Assembly (NCBI RefSeq): GCF_003665435.1
Contig: NZ_CP023407.1
Location: 2,666,001-2,730,000 of the forward strand
DNA: 64,000 bases
Source: Streptomyces fungicidicus
GTDB taxonomy: Bacteria > Actinomycetota > Actinomycetes > Streptomycetales > Streptomycetaceae
Reading direction: 5' to 3'
Part shown: one piece after another, positions 45,093 through 52,971 of the stretch
Numbering within the stretch: position 1 is the stretch's first letter
Layout: each line of letters begins with the position of its first letter
Translations under genes and position numbers: made by a program
The notes under the pieces: generated by a model
Told to the model about the DNA's origin: nothing
The model's database searches: none
The model's input: only the letters and a program-made list of their open reading frames with translations

Positions 45093-46328
45093 ATGGCGGA
45101 CAGGGCGGCGACCCCGGGCACCCCGCGTGTGCTGCGCGCCATGAACGACCGCACCGCCCTGGACCTCCTGCTGGAGCACGGCCCGCTGTCCCGCGCCCGG
45201 ATCGGCGGGCTGACCGGCCTGTCCAAGCCGACCGCCTCCCAGCTCCTGGCCCGTCTGGAGGCGGCCGGACTGGTCCTCGCCACCGGCACCACCGAGGGCC
45301 GCCCCGGCCCCGGCGCCCGGCTGTACGAGGTCAACCCGGCCGCCGCGTACGCCGCCGGACTCGACGTCACCCCGCGGTGGATCCGTGCCGCCGTCGCCGA
45401 CCTCACCGGCCGCACGGTCGGGCGCCACGAACTGCGCACCCCCGTCCGCCGCTCCGCGACACCCGTCGTCCGGCAGGTCACCGACGCCCTGGACGGCGCG
45501 GCCGGGGCGGCCGGGCTGTCCCGCGCCGACATCCGCCGCCTGGTCATCGGCACACCGGGCGCCTTCGACCCGGACACCGGCCGCCTGCGCTACGCCTCCC
45601 ACCTCCCCGGGTGGCACTCCCCCACCCTGCTGGACGAGTTGGCCGCCGCGCTGCCGATGCCGCTCGCGTACGAGAACGACGTCAACCTGGTCGCCGTCGC
45701 CGAGCAGCGTCTCGGCGCGGCCCGCGGCCACGGCGACTTCGTGCTGCTGTGGAACCAGGAGGGCCTGGGCGCCGCCCTGGTGCTCGGCGGCCGGCTGCAC
45801 CGGGGCAGGACCGGCGGCGCCGGCGAGGTCGGCTTCCTGCCGGTGCCGGGCACACCGCTGGTCCGCGGGGTCGCCAGGGCGGGCAGCGGCGGCTTCCAGC
45901 AGCTGGCCGGTTCCCGTGCTGTGCCGGACCTCGCCCGTGAACTGGGCGTCGAGGACGTCCCGCGAGGCCCGTACGCCGAGGCGGCCGCCACCCTCCTCGC
46001 CCGCGCGGCCGCGGCCCCGGACGACGCCGCGCACCACCGCCTCCTGCGGGCCTACGCCACCCGCCTGGCCACCGGCCTCGCCTCCCTGGTCTCCGTCCTC
46101 GACCCGGCGCTCGTCGTCCTGAGCGGCACCGCCCTCACCTCCGGCGGCGAACCGCTGCGCGCCCTGGTCCGGGCGGAACTGGAGGAGCTGGCCGCCCCCC
46201 GCCCCCGCCTGGTCCTGGGCGGCGTCCGCGAGCACCCGGTCCTGCGCGGCGCGCTGGAGAGCGCCCTGGCCACCACCCGCGACGAGGTCTTCGACACCTC
46301 CCGCCCCGCGAGCGAAGGGAAGACATGA
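45093..46328 (+). CDS. ROK-family transcriptional regulator (CsnR-like)
   Basis: A 411-aa repressor with an N-terminal winged helix (NDRTALDLLLEHGPLSRARIGGLTGLS and KPTASQLLARLEAAGL, residues 18-62). A ROK sugar-kinase-like domain follows (AAGLDVTPRWIRAAVADL, VIGTPGAFDP, YENDVNLVAVAEQRLGAARG). The zinc-binding Cys cluster of ROK kinases is not seen, as in many ROK regulators. Its position before a GH4 and a BadF-type kinase gene matches the start of the csnR-K operon of S. coelicolor/S. lividans, where CsnR senses glucosamine-containing sugars. GGGAGG lies upstream of the ATG. Confidence 0.87.
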   Translation: MADRAATPGTPRVLRAMNDRTALDLLLEHGPLSRARIGGLTGLSKPTASQLLARLEAAGLVLATGTTEGRPGPGARLYEVNPAAAYAAGLDVTPRWIRAAVADLTGRTVGRHELRTPVRRSATPVVRQVTDALDGAAGAAGLSRADIRRLVIGTPGAFDPDTGRLRYASHLPGWHSPTLLDELAAALPMPLAYENDVNLVAVAEQRLGAARGHGDFVLLWNQEGLGAALVLGGRLHRGRTGGAGEVGFLPVPGTPLVRGVARAGSGGFQQLAGSRAVPDLARELGVEDVPRGPYAEAAATLLARAAAAPDDAAHHRLLRAYATRLATGLASLVSVLDPALVVLSGTALTSGGEPLRALVRAELEELAAPRPRLVLGGVREHPVLRGALESALATTRDEVFDTSRPASEGKT

Positions 46329-47590
46329 AACTCACCGTGGTCGGCGGAGGCTCGACCTACACCCCCGAACTCATCGACGGTTTCGCCCGCCTGAGGGACA
46401 CCCTGCCCGTCACCGAGCTGGTGCTCACCGACCCGGCGACGGACCGCCTGGAGCTCATCGGCGCCCTGTCCCGCCGTATCCTCGCCCGCCAGGGCCACCC
46501 CGGCACGATCACCACCACCGCCGACCTGGACGCGGCGGTGGACGGCGCCGACGCGGTCCTCCTGCAGCTCCGGGTGGGCGGCCAGGCGGCCCGCCTCGGG
46601 GACGAGACCTGGCCCCTGGACTGCGGCTGCGTCGGCCAGGAGACGACGGGCGCCGGCGGTCTGGCCAAGGCGCTGCGCACGGTCCCGGTGGTCCTGGACA
46701 TCGCCGAACGCGTCCGCAGGGCCAGCCCCGACGCGTGGATCATCGACTTCACCAACCCGGTGGGCATCGTCACCCGGGCCCTGCTCCGGGCGGGCCACCG
46801 GGCGGTGGGCCTGTGCAACGTGGCCATCGGCCTCCAGCGCAAGTTCGCGGCCCTGCTCGGCACCGACCCCGCCGCCCTCCACCTCGACCACGTGGGCCTG
46901 AACCACCTCACCTGGGAAACGGCGGTGCGCCGGGGCGGCCCGGACGGCGAGGACGTCCTCCCCCACCTCCTCTCCGCCCACGGCGACACCATCGCCGCCG
47001 ACCTCCGCCTCCCCCGCCCCCTCCTGGACCGCCTGGGCGTGTTCCCGTCCTACTACCTGCGCTACTACTACGCCCACGACCAAGTGGTGCGGGAACAGCG
47101 CGAGAAGCCCTCCCGGGCGGCCGAGGTCGCCGACATGGAGCGCCGCCTCCTCGCCCTCTACGCCGACCCGGCGCTCGACGAGAAACCCGCCCTGCTCGCC
47201 CAACGGGGCGGCGCCTACTACTCGGAGGCGGCGGTGGACCTGGCGGCGGCCCTGCTCCGGGGCGCGGGATCCCGCCACCAGGTGGTCAACACCCTCAACA
47301 ACGGCACGCTCCCCTTCCTCCCCGACGACGCGGTGATCGAAGTACCGGCGTCGGTCGGCCCGAAGGGCCCGAGCGCCCTCCCGGTCTCCCCCGTGGACCC
47401 CCTCTTCGCCGGCCTGATGGCCGACGTCACGGCCTACGAGGACCTGGCCCTCGAAGCGGCCCTGCACGGCGGCCGCAACCAGGTCTTCCGCGCCCTCCTC
47501 TCGCACCCCCTGATCGGCCAGTACGAGTACGCCGACCGGCTCACCGACGACCTGATCGCACACAACCGGGAGCACCTCCCGTGGGCCTGA
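46325..47590 (+). CDS. GH4 family 6-phospho-beta-glucosidase-like enzyme (CsnH-like)
   Basis: A 421-aa NAD- and Mn-dependent glycosidase of family GH4. The NAD-binding start MKLTVVGGGSTYTPELIDG, the metal/substrate motifs DFTNPVGIVTRAL and GLCNVAIG, and GLNHLTWE are all present. It probably hydrolyses a phosphorylated or unmodified glucosamine-type oligosaccharide in the cytoplasm. ATG overlaps the regulator stop (ATGA) and its own stop overlaps the kinase start by ten bases, so the three genes are tightly coupled. In the csn operon three ABC-importer genes normally lie before this gene; they are absent here. Confidence 0.88.
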   Translation: MKLTVVGGGSTYTPELIDGFARLRDTLPVTELVLTDPATDRLELIGALSRRILARQGHPGTITTTADLDAAVDGADAVLLQLRVGGQAARLGDETWPLDCGCVGQETTGAGGLAKALRTVPVVLDIAERVRRASPDAWIIDFTNPVGIVTRALLRAGHRAVGLCNVAIGLQRKFAALLGTDPAALHLDHVGLNHLTWETAVRRGGPDGEDVLPHLLSAHGDTIAADLRLPRPLLDRLGVFPSYYLRYYYAHDQVVREQREKPSRAAEVADMERRLLALYADPALDEKPALLAQRGGAYYSEAAVDLAAALLRGAGSRHQVVNTLNNGTLPFLPDDAVIEVPASVGPKGPSALPVSPVDPLFAGLMADVTAYEDLALEAALHGGRNQVFRALLSHPLIGQYEYADRLTDDLIAHNREHLPWA

Positions 47591-48543
47591 TCCTGGCCGT
47601 CGACGCCGGCAACAGCAAGACGGACGTGGCCGTGGTGAACCACGACGGCGAGGTGCTGGCCACGGCCCGGGGCGAGGGATTCCGCCCGCCCGCGGTGGGC
47701 CTGGACACGGCGATGTCCGCGCTCACGGCAACCGTCACCCGAGCCCTCGCCACCGCCGGAACGCCCACCGTCTCCCATGTCTCGGCCTGCCTGGCCAACG
47801 CCGACCTCCCCATCGAGGAGGAACAGCTCACGGCGGCCCTCACCCACCGCGGCTGGGGCACCACGGTCGACGTCCGCAACGACACCTTCGCGATACTGCG
47901 CGCGGGGGTGACCGAACCCCGGGGAGTGGCCGTCGTCTGCGGGGCGGGCATCAACTGCGTGGGGATGCACCCCGACGGCCGCACGGCCCGCTTCCCGGCG
48001 CTCGGACGGTTCTCCGGGGACTGGGGCGGAGGCTGGGCGCTCGCGGAGGAGGCCCTGTTCCACGCGGCACGGGCGTCGGACGGACGCGGAGAGCCCACCG
48101 CCCTGGCCCACGCCCTCCCCCGCCACTTCGGCCTCCCGGACATGCCGGCACTGATCGAGGCACTGCACCTGGGGCACGTGGCCCCGGCCCGGCGGCACGA
48201 ACTGGCTCCCGTGCTCTTCGCCGTGGCGGCAACGGGAGACGGCGTGGCGCTGACGATCATCGACCGGCAGGCCGAGGAGATCGTGACGATGGCCGTGGTC
48301 GCGCTGACACGGCTGGGGCTCCTGGACGAGCCGACGCCCGTGCTGCTGGGGGGCGGGGTGCTGGCGGCGCGGGACCCCCGACTCGAGGGCCGTATCCGGG
48401 CGTTGCTCGCCGAGCGGGCGCCGGAGGCGGAGCCTCGTGTGGTGACGAGCAGGCCCGTGCTGGGCGCTGCGCTGCTGGGGCTGGACCGTATGGGCGCGGC
48501 CGGGGAGGCGCAGGGGCGTGTACGGACGTACTTCGCTACGTGA
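47581..48543 (+). CDS. BadF/BadG-type sugar kinase (CsnK-like)
   Basis: A 320-aa ATPase of the BadF/BadG/N-acetylglucosamine-kinase family. Phosphate-binding motif ILAVDAGNSKTDVAVV at residues 3-18, VCGAGINCVGM near 120-130, a second phosphate site FSGDWGGGWALAEEAL, and the adenosine motif VLLGGGVLAARDP near 260. It should phosphorylate glucosamine or GlcNAc released by the GH4 enzyme. GTG at 47581 overlaps the GH4 3' end. No terminator was identified before the following spacer. Confidence 0.87.
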   Translation: MGLILAVDAGNSKTDVAVVNHDGEVLATARGEGFRPPAVGLDTAMSALTATVTRALATAGTPTVSHVSACLANADLPIEEEQLTAALTHRGWGTTVDVRNDTFAILRAGVTEPRGVAVVCGAGINCVGMHPDGRTARFPALGRFSGDWGGGWALAEEALFHAARASDGRGEPTALAHALPRHFGLPDMPALIEALHLGHVAPARRHELAPVLFAVAATGDGVALTIIDRQAEEIVTMAVVALTRLGLLDEPTPVLLGGGVLAARDPRLEGRIRALLAERAPEAEPRVVTSRPVLGAALLGLDRMGAAGEAQGRVRTYFAT

Positions 48544-49082
48544 CAAGGCCGTTGGCGTGGGTTGTCCGACCCGGAGCTTGCGGGGTGCTGCGCGTCGGTG
48601 CGGGCCGGGGGTGGATGTGCGCAGCCCGGCGCCAACGGGGTGCCGTCGCGCCCACCCGTGCCGCCCTGCGGCACGACTGCCCGCGGAGTGCGGGGGGCTG
48701 GCGGCGCGACCGCGCGCGGAGTGCGGGGGCGACGGTGCTGCGCGCGGAGGGCGAGGGCGGGATGACTGCCCGCGGGGACGGCGGATGGCCGCTCACGGCG
48801 CGGAGGGGACGGGGCGGGGGTGGTCGCCCGCAGTGGCTGGCGCGTCCGCGCCCTGTGCCCCTTCCAGCCGGCACAGTCGCGCCAGTCCGAGGACGGCCAC
48901 CCCCGACCCGGCCCCGCCCCACCCACCCACCGCGCGGGAACCGTACAGATTCCATCGGCGTGTTCGTGGGCAGGGTCGGTGCGGCAGGGGCCGCAATTCG
49001 GACCAAGATCACGCCAAGACCGGTGCATATGTCGGCCCCGGCGGCGATACTTGCCGCAAGGGAGGACCACGGGGGAGGCCAA
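48544..49082. other. GC-rich spacer with degenerate repeats before the signalling locus
   Basis: Although open in several frames, the 539 bases have no supported gene. The first ~300 bases contain repeated motifs: CCGCGGAGTGCGGGG near 48680, CGCGGAGTGCGGGG near 48714, plus CGCGCGGAGGGCG and CGCGGAGGGGACG variants. They look like decayed copies of Streptomyces intergenic repeats. The last ~130 bases are less GC-rich and should carry the promoter of the glnX-like operon; CGATACTTG near 49046 could be part of a -10 box. Confidence 0.45.
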
Positions 49083-50534
49083 GTGACATACACGCCGCAC
49101 AACACGGCACCACCACCTGGCACCGCCGCGACCACCATGCCGGCGGTACCGCCCCAGCCCCGTCCCGCCCCAACCCCTCCCCCAACCCCCGCCTCCACAC
49201 CGCCCCAAGAGCCCGAAACGCGCCGCACCGCCTTCGCCGAGGGCGCCGACCGCCTCCGCAGGGCCGCCACCACGGAACCCGGCCGCCTCCGCATCATCGG
49301 CGCGCTCCTCGCCGCCCTCGTCGTCGCGTTCGGCGCGGTGGCCGCCTGGCAGATGACCGACAGGGCCGCGGCCGCCGACGACGTCCTCACCAGCAGCCAG
49401 CCCCTCAGCTCGGACGCCGCCGACATCTACCGCTCCCTCGCGGACGCCAACACTGCCGCGTCCAGCGGCTTCCTGGCCGGCGGTCAGGAGACCGCCGCCT
49501 CCAGGGACCGCTACGAGAAGGACATCCGCACCGCCGCCGCCAAACTCGTCAACGCCGCAGCCAACTCGGAGCCCGACTCCCCCTCCGCCGAAACCATCGC
49601 CGAACTCAACCGCCTGCTCCCCGAGTACAAGGGCCTGGTCGAGCGCGCCCGCACCTACAACCGCCAGGGCTTCCCCGTCGGCGGCGCCTACCTCCGCTAC
49701 GCGAACGAGAAGATGCAGGAGCAGATGCTCCCGGCCGCGGAGGACCTCTACACCACGGAGAACCAGCGCCTCCGCTCCGACTACGCGGACGCGACCCCCT
49801 ACCCCTGGGCCGCCATGGCCCTCGGCGTCGTCGCCCTCACCGCCCTCGCCTGGGCCATGCGCCGCAACTACCTCCGCACCAACAGGGTCCTCAACCACGG
49901 CCTGGTGGCCGCCACGACGGCCGCCACGGTCGTCCTCCTCTGGCTGACGATCGGCCACACCCTCGCCCGCTCGGGCCTCAACGACTCCTACGACAACGGC
50001 GTCCGCTCCCTCAACGTGCTGCACGACGCCCGTATCGCCTCCCTGAAGGCGAGGGGCAACGAGAACCTGACCCTCGTCGCCCGGGGCGCCGAGACGACGA
50101 AGGTCGGCGACGAGACCTTCGACGCCTACGACTACGACTTCGACCGCGACATGGACACCCTCGGCAAGGGCCTCGCCCTGGCGCAGCGCCTCGCCGACGA
50201 CGACAGCGGCGCCGAGCCGGTCTCCTCCGCGGCAGGGAACATGACGGAGTGGAAGAAGCGCCATGAGGCGGCCCGCGAGCAGGACGAGAACGGCAACTAC
50301 CAGCAGGCGCTGGACATGGTGATCGGCGCCGAGGGCGCGACCGGAGAGTGCTTCGACGGCGTCGACGAGAACCTGGCCACCGCGCTCGCACACGAGCAGG
50401 ACGAGTTCAGACGGGCGGCCGGCGACGGCCGGGACGCGCTGACCGGCCTGCCCGCCGGCGCCGCGGGCCTGGCCGTACTGGGCGCGGCCGGCGCGGTGCT
50501 GGGCATCGGCCGCAGGCTGTCGGAGTACCGATGA
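49083..50534 (+). CDS. glnX: GlnX-like four-helix membrane sensor protein
   Basis: A 483-aa membrane protein. A Pro-rich cytoplasmic head (~65 residues) is followed by helix 1 (~70-91, IIGALLAALVVAFGAVAAW), an outer helical domain of ~150 residues, helices 2 and 3 (YPWAAMALGVVALTALAWAM; VAATTAATVVLLWLTIGHTL), a second outer domain, and helix 4 near the end (AAGLAVLGAAGAVLGIG). The layout and its place before glnH and pknG match mycobacterial GlnX, which relays amino-acid binding by GlnH to PknG. The GTG at 49083 follows GGGGGAGG; an ATG at 49029 is an alternative. Its stop overlaps the glnH start. Confidence 0.8.
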   Translation: MTYTPHNTAPPPGTAATTMPAVPPQPRPAPTPPPTPASTPPQEPETRRTAFAEGADRLRRAATTEPGRLRIIGALLAALVVAFGAVAAWQMTDRAAAADDVLTSSQPLSSDAADIYRSLADANTAASSGFLAGGQETAASRDRYEKDIRTAAAKLVNAAANSEPDSPSAETIAELNRLLPEYKGLVERARTYNRQGFPVGGAYLRYANEKMQEQMLPAAEDLYTTENQRLRSDYADATPYPWAAMALGVVALTALAWAMRRNYLRTNRVLNHGLVAATTAATVVLLWLTIGHTLARSGLNDSYDNGVRSLNVLHDARIASLKARGNENLTLVARGAETTKVGDETFDAYDYDFDRDMDTLGKGLALAQRLADDDSGAEPVSSAAGNMTEWKKRHEAAREQDENGNYQQALDMVIGAEGATGECFDGVDENLATALAHEQDEFRRAAGDGRDALTGLPAGAAGLAVLGAAGAVLGIGRRLSEYR

Positions 50535-51607
50535 ACGGACGCGTGAACGAGCCGAGGGGGTCCATGACGATGGTCGTACGACGCCTGCGGGCCCGCCTGA
50601 AGGGCTGGGGCGGGGTGGGCGCGATGGCCGCCGCCTGCGCCCTGGCACTGATCTTCGCGCTGGCGCTGACCCGCGCCGCCCCGGCCGGCCCCCGCGCCAC
50701 ACCGGCGGGTCAGCCCGTGTCCCAGGCCGCGGGGACCGACGCCGCCGAGGACTGCGACGCCCCGGAGAAGCAGACCCTCTCCCCGTCGGACGCCGACGGC
50801 CGCACCATCGAGGAGATCAAGAACCGCAAGGGCGAGAAGCGCAAGCTGATCGTCGGCGTGGACCAGAACAGCTACCGCTGGGGCTACCGCGACCCCAACG
50901 GCGGTGAGAGCGGCACGCTCGAGGGCTTCGACATCGACCTGGTGCACCGCATCGCCGAGGACATCCTCGGCGACCGGGACGCCGTCCAGTTCAAGGCGAT
51001 CCCGACCGACCAGCGCATCCCGGCGATCCAGGCCGGCCGGGTCGACATGGTGGTCCGCACGATGACGATCAACTGCGACCGCATCAAGGACGTGGCGTTC
51101 TCCGCGCCGTACTTCAAGACGGGCCAGCAGGTCCTCGCCCCGAAGTCCGCTCCGATCGAGGGGTACGACGAGACCCTCGCCGACCAGGAGATCTGCACGG
51201 CGACGGGCTCCACCGCGTACGCGAAGCTGGAGGCGGACAAGAAGGCGGGCAGGCTGCCGGAGTCCACCGGCATCGGCACCACCGTCCCCAACCAGCTGGA
51301 CTGCCTGGTGCGTCTGCAGCTCGGCGAGGTCGACGCCGTGGTCACCGACGGCGCGCTCGCGGCCAGCCAGGCCGCCCAGGACCCGACGGTCGAGCTCAAG
51401 GGCGAGGCCTTCACGACCGAGTACTACGGCGTGGCGATGAGGAAGGACGCCGACGACATGGTCCGCCGGGTCAACCGGATCCTGGTGGACTTCCGCGAGG
51501 ACGCCGACGGCTGGCAGGCCTCCTACACGAAATGGCTGTCCGCCACCCTGAAGGGAGACCCCTCCCGCTCCGAGCCCCCGGCCCCGGAGTACCTCCGCGA
51601 GAACTGA
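50531..51607 (+). CDS. glnH: GlnH-like extracytoplasmic glutamate/aspartate-binding protein
   Basis: A 358-aa periplasmic-binding-protein fold (SBP_bac_3). An N-terminal helix (~28-46, GAMAAACALALIFALAL) anchors it to the membrane; no canonical lipobox is seen. The ligand domain has LIVGVDQNSYRWGYRDPNG, LEGFDIDLVHRIAEDILGD, IQAGRVDMVVRTMTI, FSAPYFKTGQQVLAPK and TGSTAYAKLE. It probably senses Glu or Asp outside the cell and signals via GlnX to PknG rather than feeding a transporter, since no ABC permease or ATPase gene is adjacent. The ATG at 50531 overlaps the glnX stop; an ATG at 50564 with GAGGGGG is also possible. Confidence 0.87.
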   Translation: MNGRVNEPRGSMTMVVRRLRARLKGWGGVGAMAAACALALIFALALTRAAPAGPRATPAGQPVSQAAGTDAAEDCDAPEKQTLSPSDADGRTIEEIKNRKGEKRKLIVGVDQNSYRWGYRDPNGGESGTLEGFDIDLVHRIAEDILGDRDAVQFKAIPTDQRIPAIQAGRVDMVVRTMTINCDRIKDVAFSAPYFKTGQQVLAPKSAPIEGYDETLADQEICTATGSTAYAKLEADKKAGRLPESTGIGTTVPNQLDCLVRLQLGEVDAVVTDGALAASQAAQDPTVELKGEAFTTEYYGVAMRKDADDMVRRVNRILVDFREDADGWQASYTKWLSATLKGDPSRSEPPAPEYLREN

Positions 51608-51650
51608 CCCACGACTCCACCGTCAACAACCCCCCAGCGAGAGGTGATCG

Positions 51651-52949
51651 ATGGCCGACACGGATCCCACCGGGCCGGTGATGGACCGGGACGAGGTGGA
51701 CCGTGCGCTGGCGCGGCTCGGCGCGGAGCACGAGGCGATCGAGACCTCGCTCCTCGCCCTGCAGGACCACGCGGGCCGGAGACTCCTGGAGGGCGCGCGG
51801 CTCACCGGTCTCACCGAGGAGCGCTGGACGGCCGCGGAGGCGTCGATCACGCTGCTGTGGACCTGCTTCGACGCGTACACGGACGCGCTGCGCACCGCCC
51901 GGGACATCAGGGCCCGCCGCCGCTGGTCCAGTCGCGAGGACCTGGTGGAGCTGACGGAGCTGCTGCGCGGCGACCCGGTGGCCCTGGCCGGCGGCTCCCC
52001 CGGCAAGCTCAGCGAGCGCTATTCGCTGGCCGCCCTGGTGGACCGGATGAACGAGCTGTACGCGTCCTCGCTGGACATGGTCGTGGCCGCGGACGCGGTG
52101 TGGTCGGCGCTGCCCGCGCGGATCGATCTGCTCGCCGCGGAGCTCCAGCGCACGAGCAGGCTGGCGCACTCGGTGGGGGTGCGCCCGGGAGAGCATCCGG
52201 CGGGCGACGACCTGGAGCGGATCACCCGCACCCTGACCAGGCTGCGCGAGCAGGTGGTGTCCGACCCGCTGGCGTACTGGAAGCGGGCGGAGGGCAGTTC
52301 GGCGCCCGGCGGCGGACGGCCCGACACCACGGTCTACGACCGTGAGGCGCGCGCCCTGGAGGAGGTGCGCCGGGAGATCGACGCGGTGCTGACGGTGCGC
52401 CAGGACGCCGAGAAGCGGATCGTGAGGCTGCGGGACGTGCTGTCCCGCGCCGACCGGACCCTCGCGGAGGCCCGCACCGCGCGCGGCGAGGTGCTCGCGA
52501 AGATCGCCGCGACGGAGGTGCCGGTGGTCAGCGGGCCGCCGACCGCGCTGCAGGAGCAGTTGTCGACGGCGGCCGAGTACCGCAGGCACGCCCAGTGGCA
52601 CCGGCTGTCCCCGCTCCTGGAGGCCCTGGAGCAGCAGGCGGAGGACGAACTGATGCGCGCCCGCGAGTCGTTGACGGCGGTGACGGCCCCGCTGGCGGTC
52701 CGTGCCGAGCTGCGCGGCAGGCTGGACGCGTACAAGGCGAAGGTGGCCCGGCACGGTCTGGCGGAGGACCCCGTCCTGGTGGAGCGGTACGAGAAGGCGC
52801 GCCGGATGCTGTGGAGCGCGCCCTGCGACCTGCGCGCCGCCGACCGGGCGGTGCTGCGCTACCAGCAGGGTGCGGCGGAACTCCTCGGCACGGCGCCGCG
52901 GCTGCCCGGCCAGGGCGTTCCGGACGACCGGCGGGAGCCCGGCGCATGA
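51651..52949 (+). CDS. Coiled-coil-rich protein of unknown function in the pknG locus
   Basis: A 432-aa soluble protein, almost wholly helical by eye. Two segments show heptad-like patterns: about residues 15-100 (DEVDRALARLGAEHEAIETS) and 225-300 (YDREARALEEVRREIDAVLTVR and AEKRIVRLRDVLSRADRTLA). A third helical part follows at 315-420 (YKAKVARHGLAEDPVLVERY, RAVLRYQQGAAELLG). No membrane helix, signal or catalytic motif is seen. GAGAGGTG precedes the ATG. It is 43 bases downstream of glnH and 22 bases upstream of pknG, so it is likely part of the same operon and may be a scaffold or regulator of the kinase. I do not recognise a family. Confidence 0.8.
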   Translation: MADTDPTGPVMDRDEVDRALARLGAEHEAIETSLLALQDHAGRRLLEGARLTGLTEERWTAAEASITLLWTCFDAYTDALRTARDIRARRRWSSREDLVELTELLRGDPVALAGGSPGKLSERYSLAALVDRMNELYASSLDMVVAADAVWSALPARIDLLAAELQRTSRLAHSVGVRPGEHPAGDDLERITRTLTRLREQVVSDPLAYWKRAEGSSAPGGGRPDTTVYDREARALEEVRREIDAVLTVRQDAEKRIVRLRDVLSRADRTLAEARTARGEVLAKIAATEVPVVSGPPTALQEQLSTAAEYRRHAQWHRLSPLLEALEQQAEDELMRARESLTAVTAPLAVRAELRGRLDAYKAKVARHGLAEDPVLVERYEKARRMLWSAPCDLRAADRAVLRYQQGAAELLGTAPRLPGQGVPDDRREPGA

Positions 52950-52971
52950 GCGAGGAGGGGGAGACGACGTC

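Noticed and set aside
48544..49082. Possible N-terminal extension of the GlnX-like protein through the GC-rich spacer
   Set aside because: The extra sequence is Arg/Gly/Ala-rich without conservation pattern, while the GTG at 49083 has a strong ribosome site and a sensible N-terminus.
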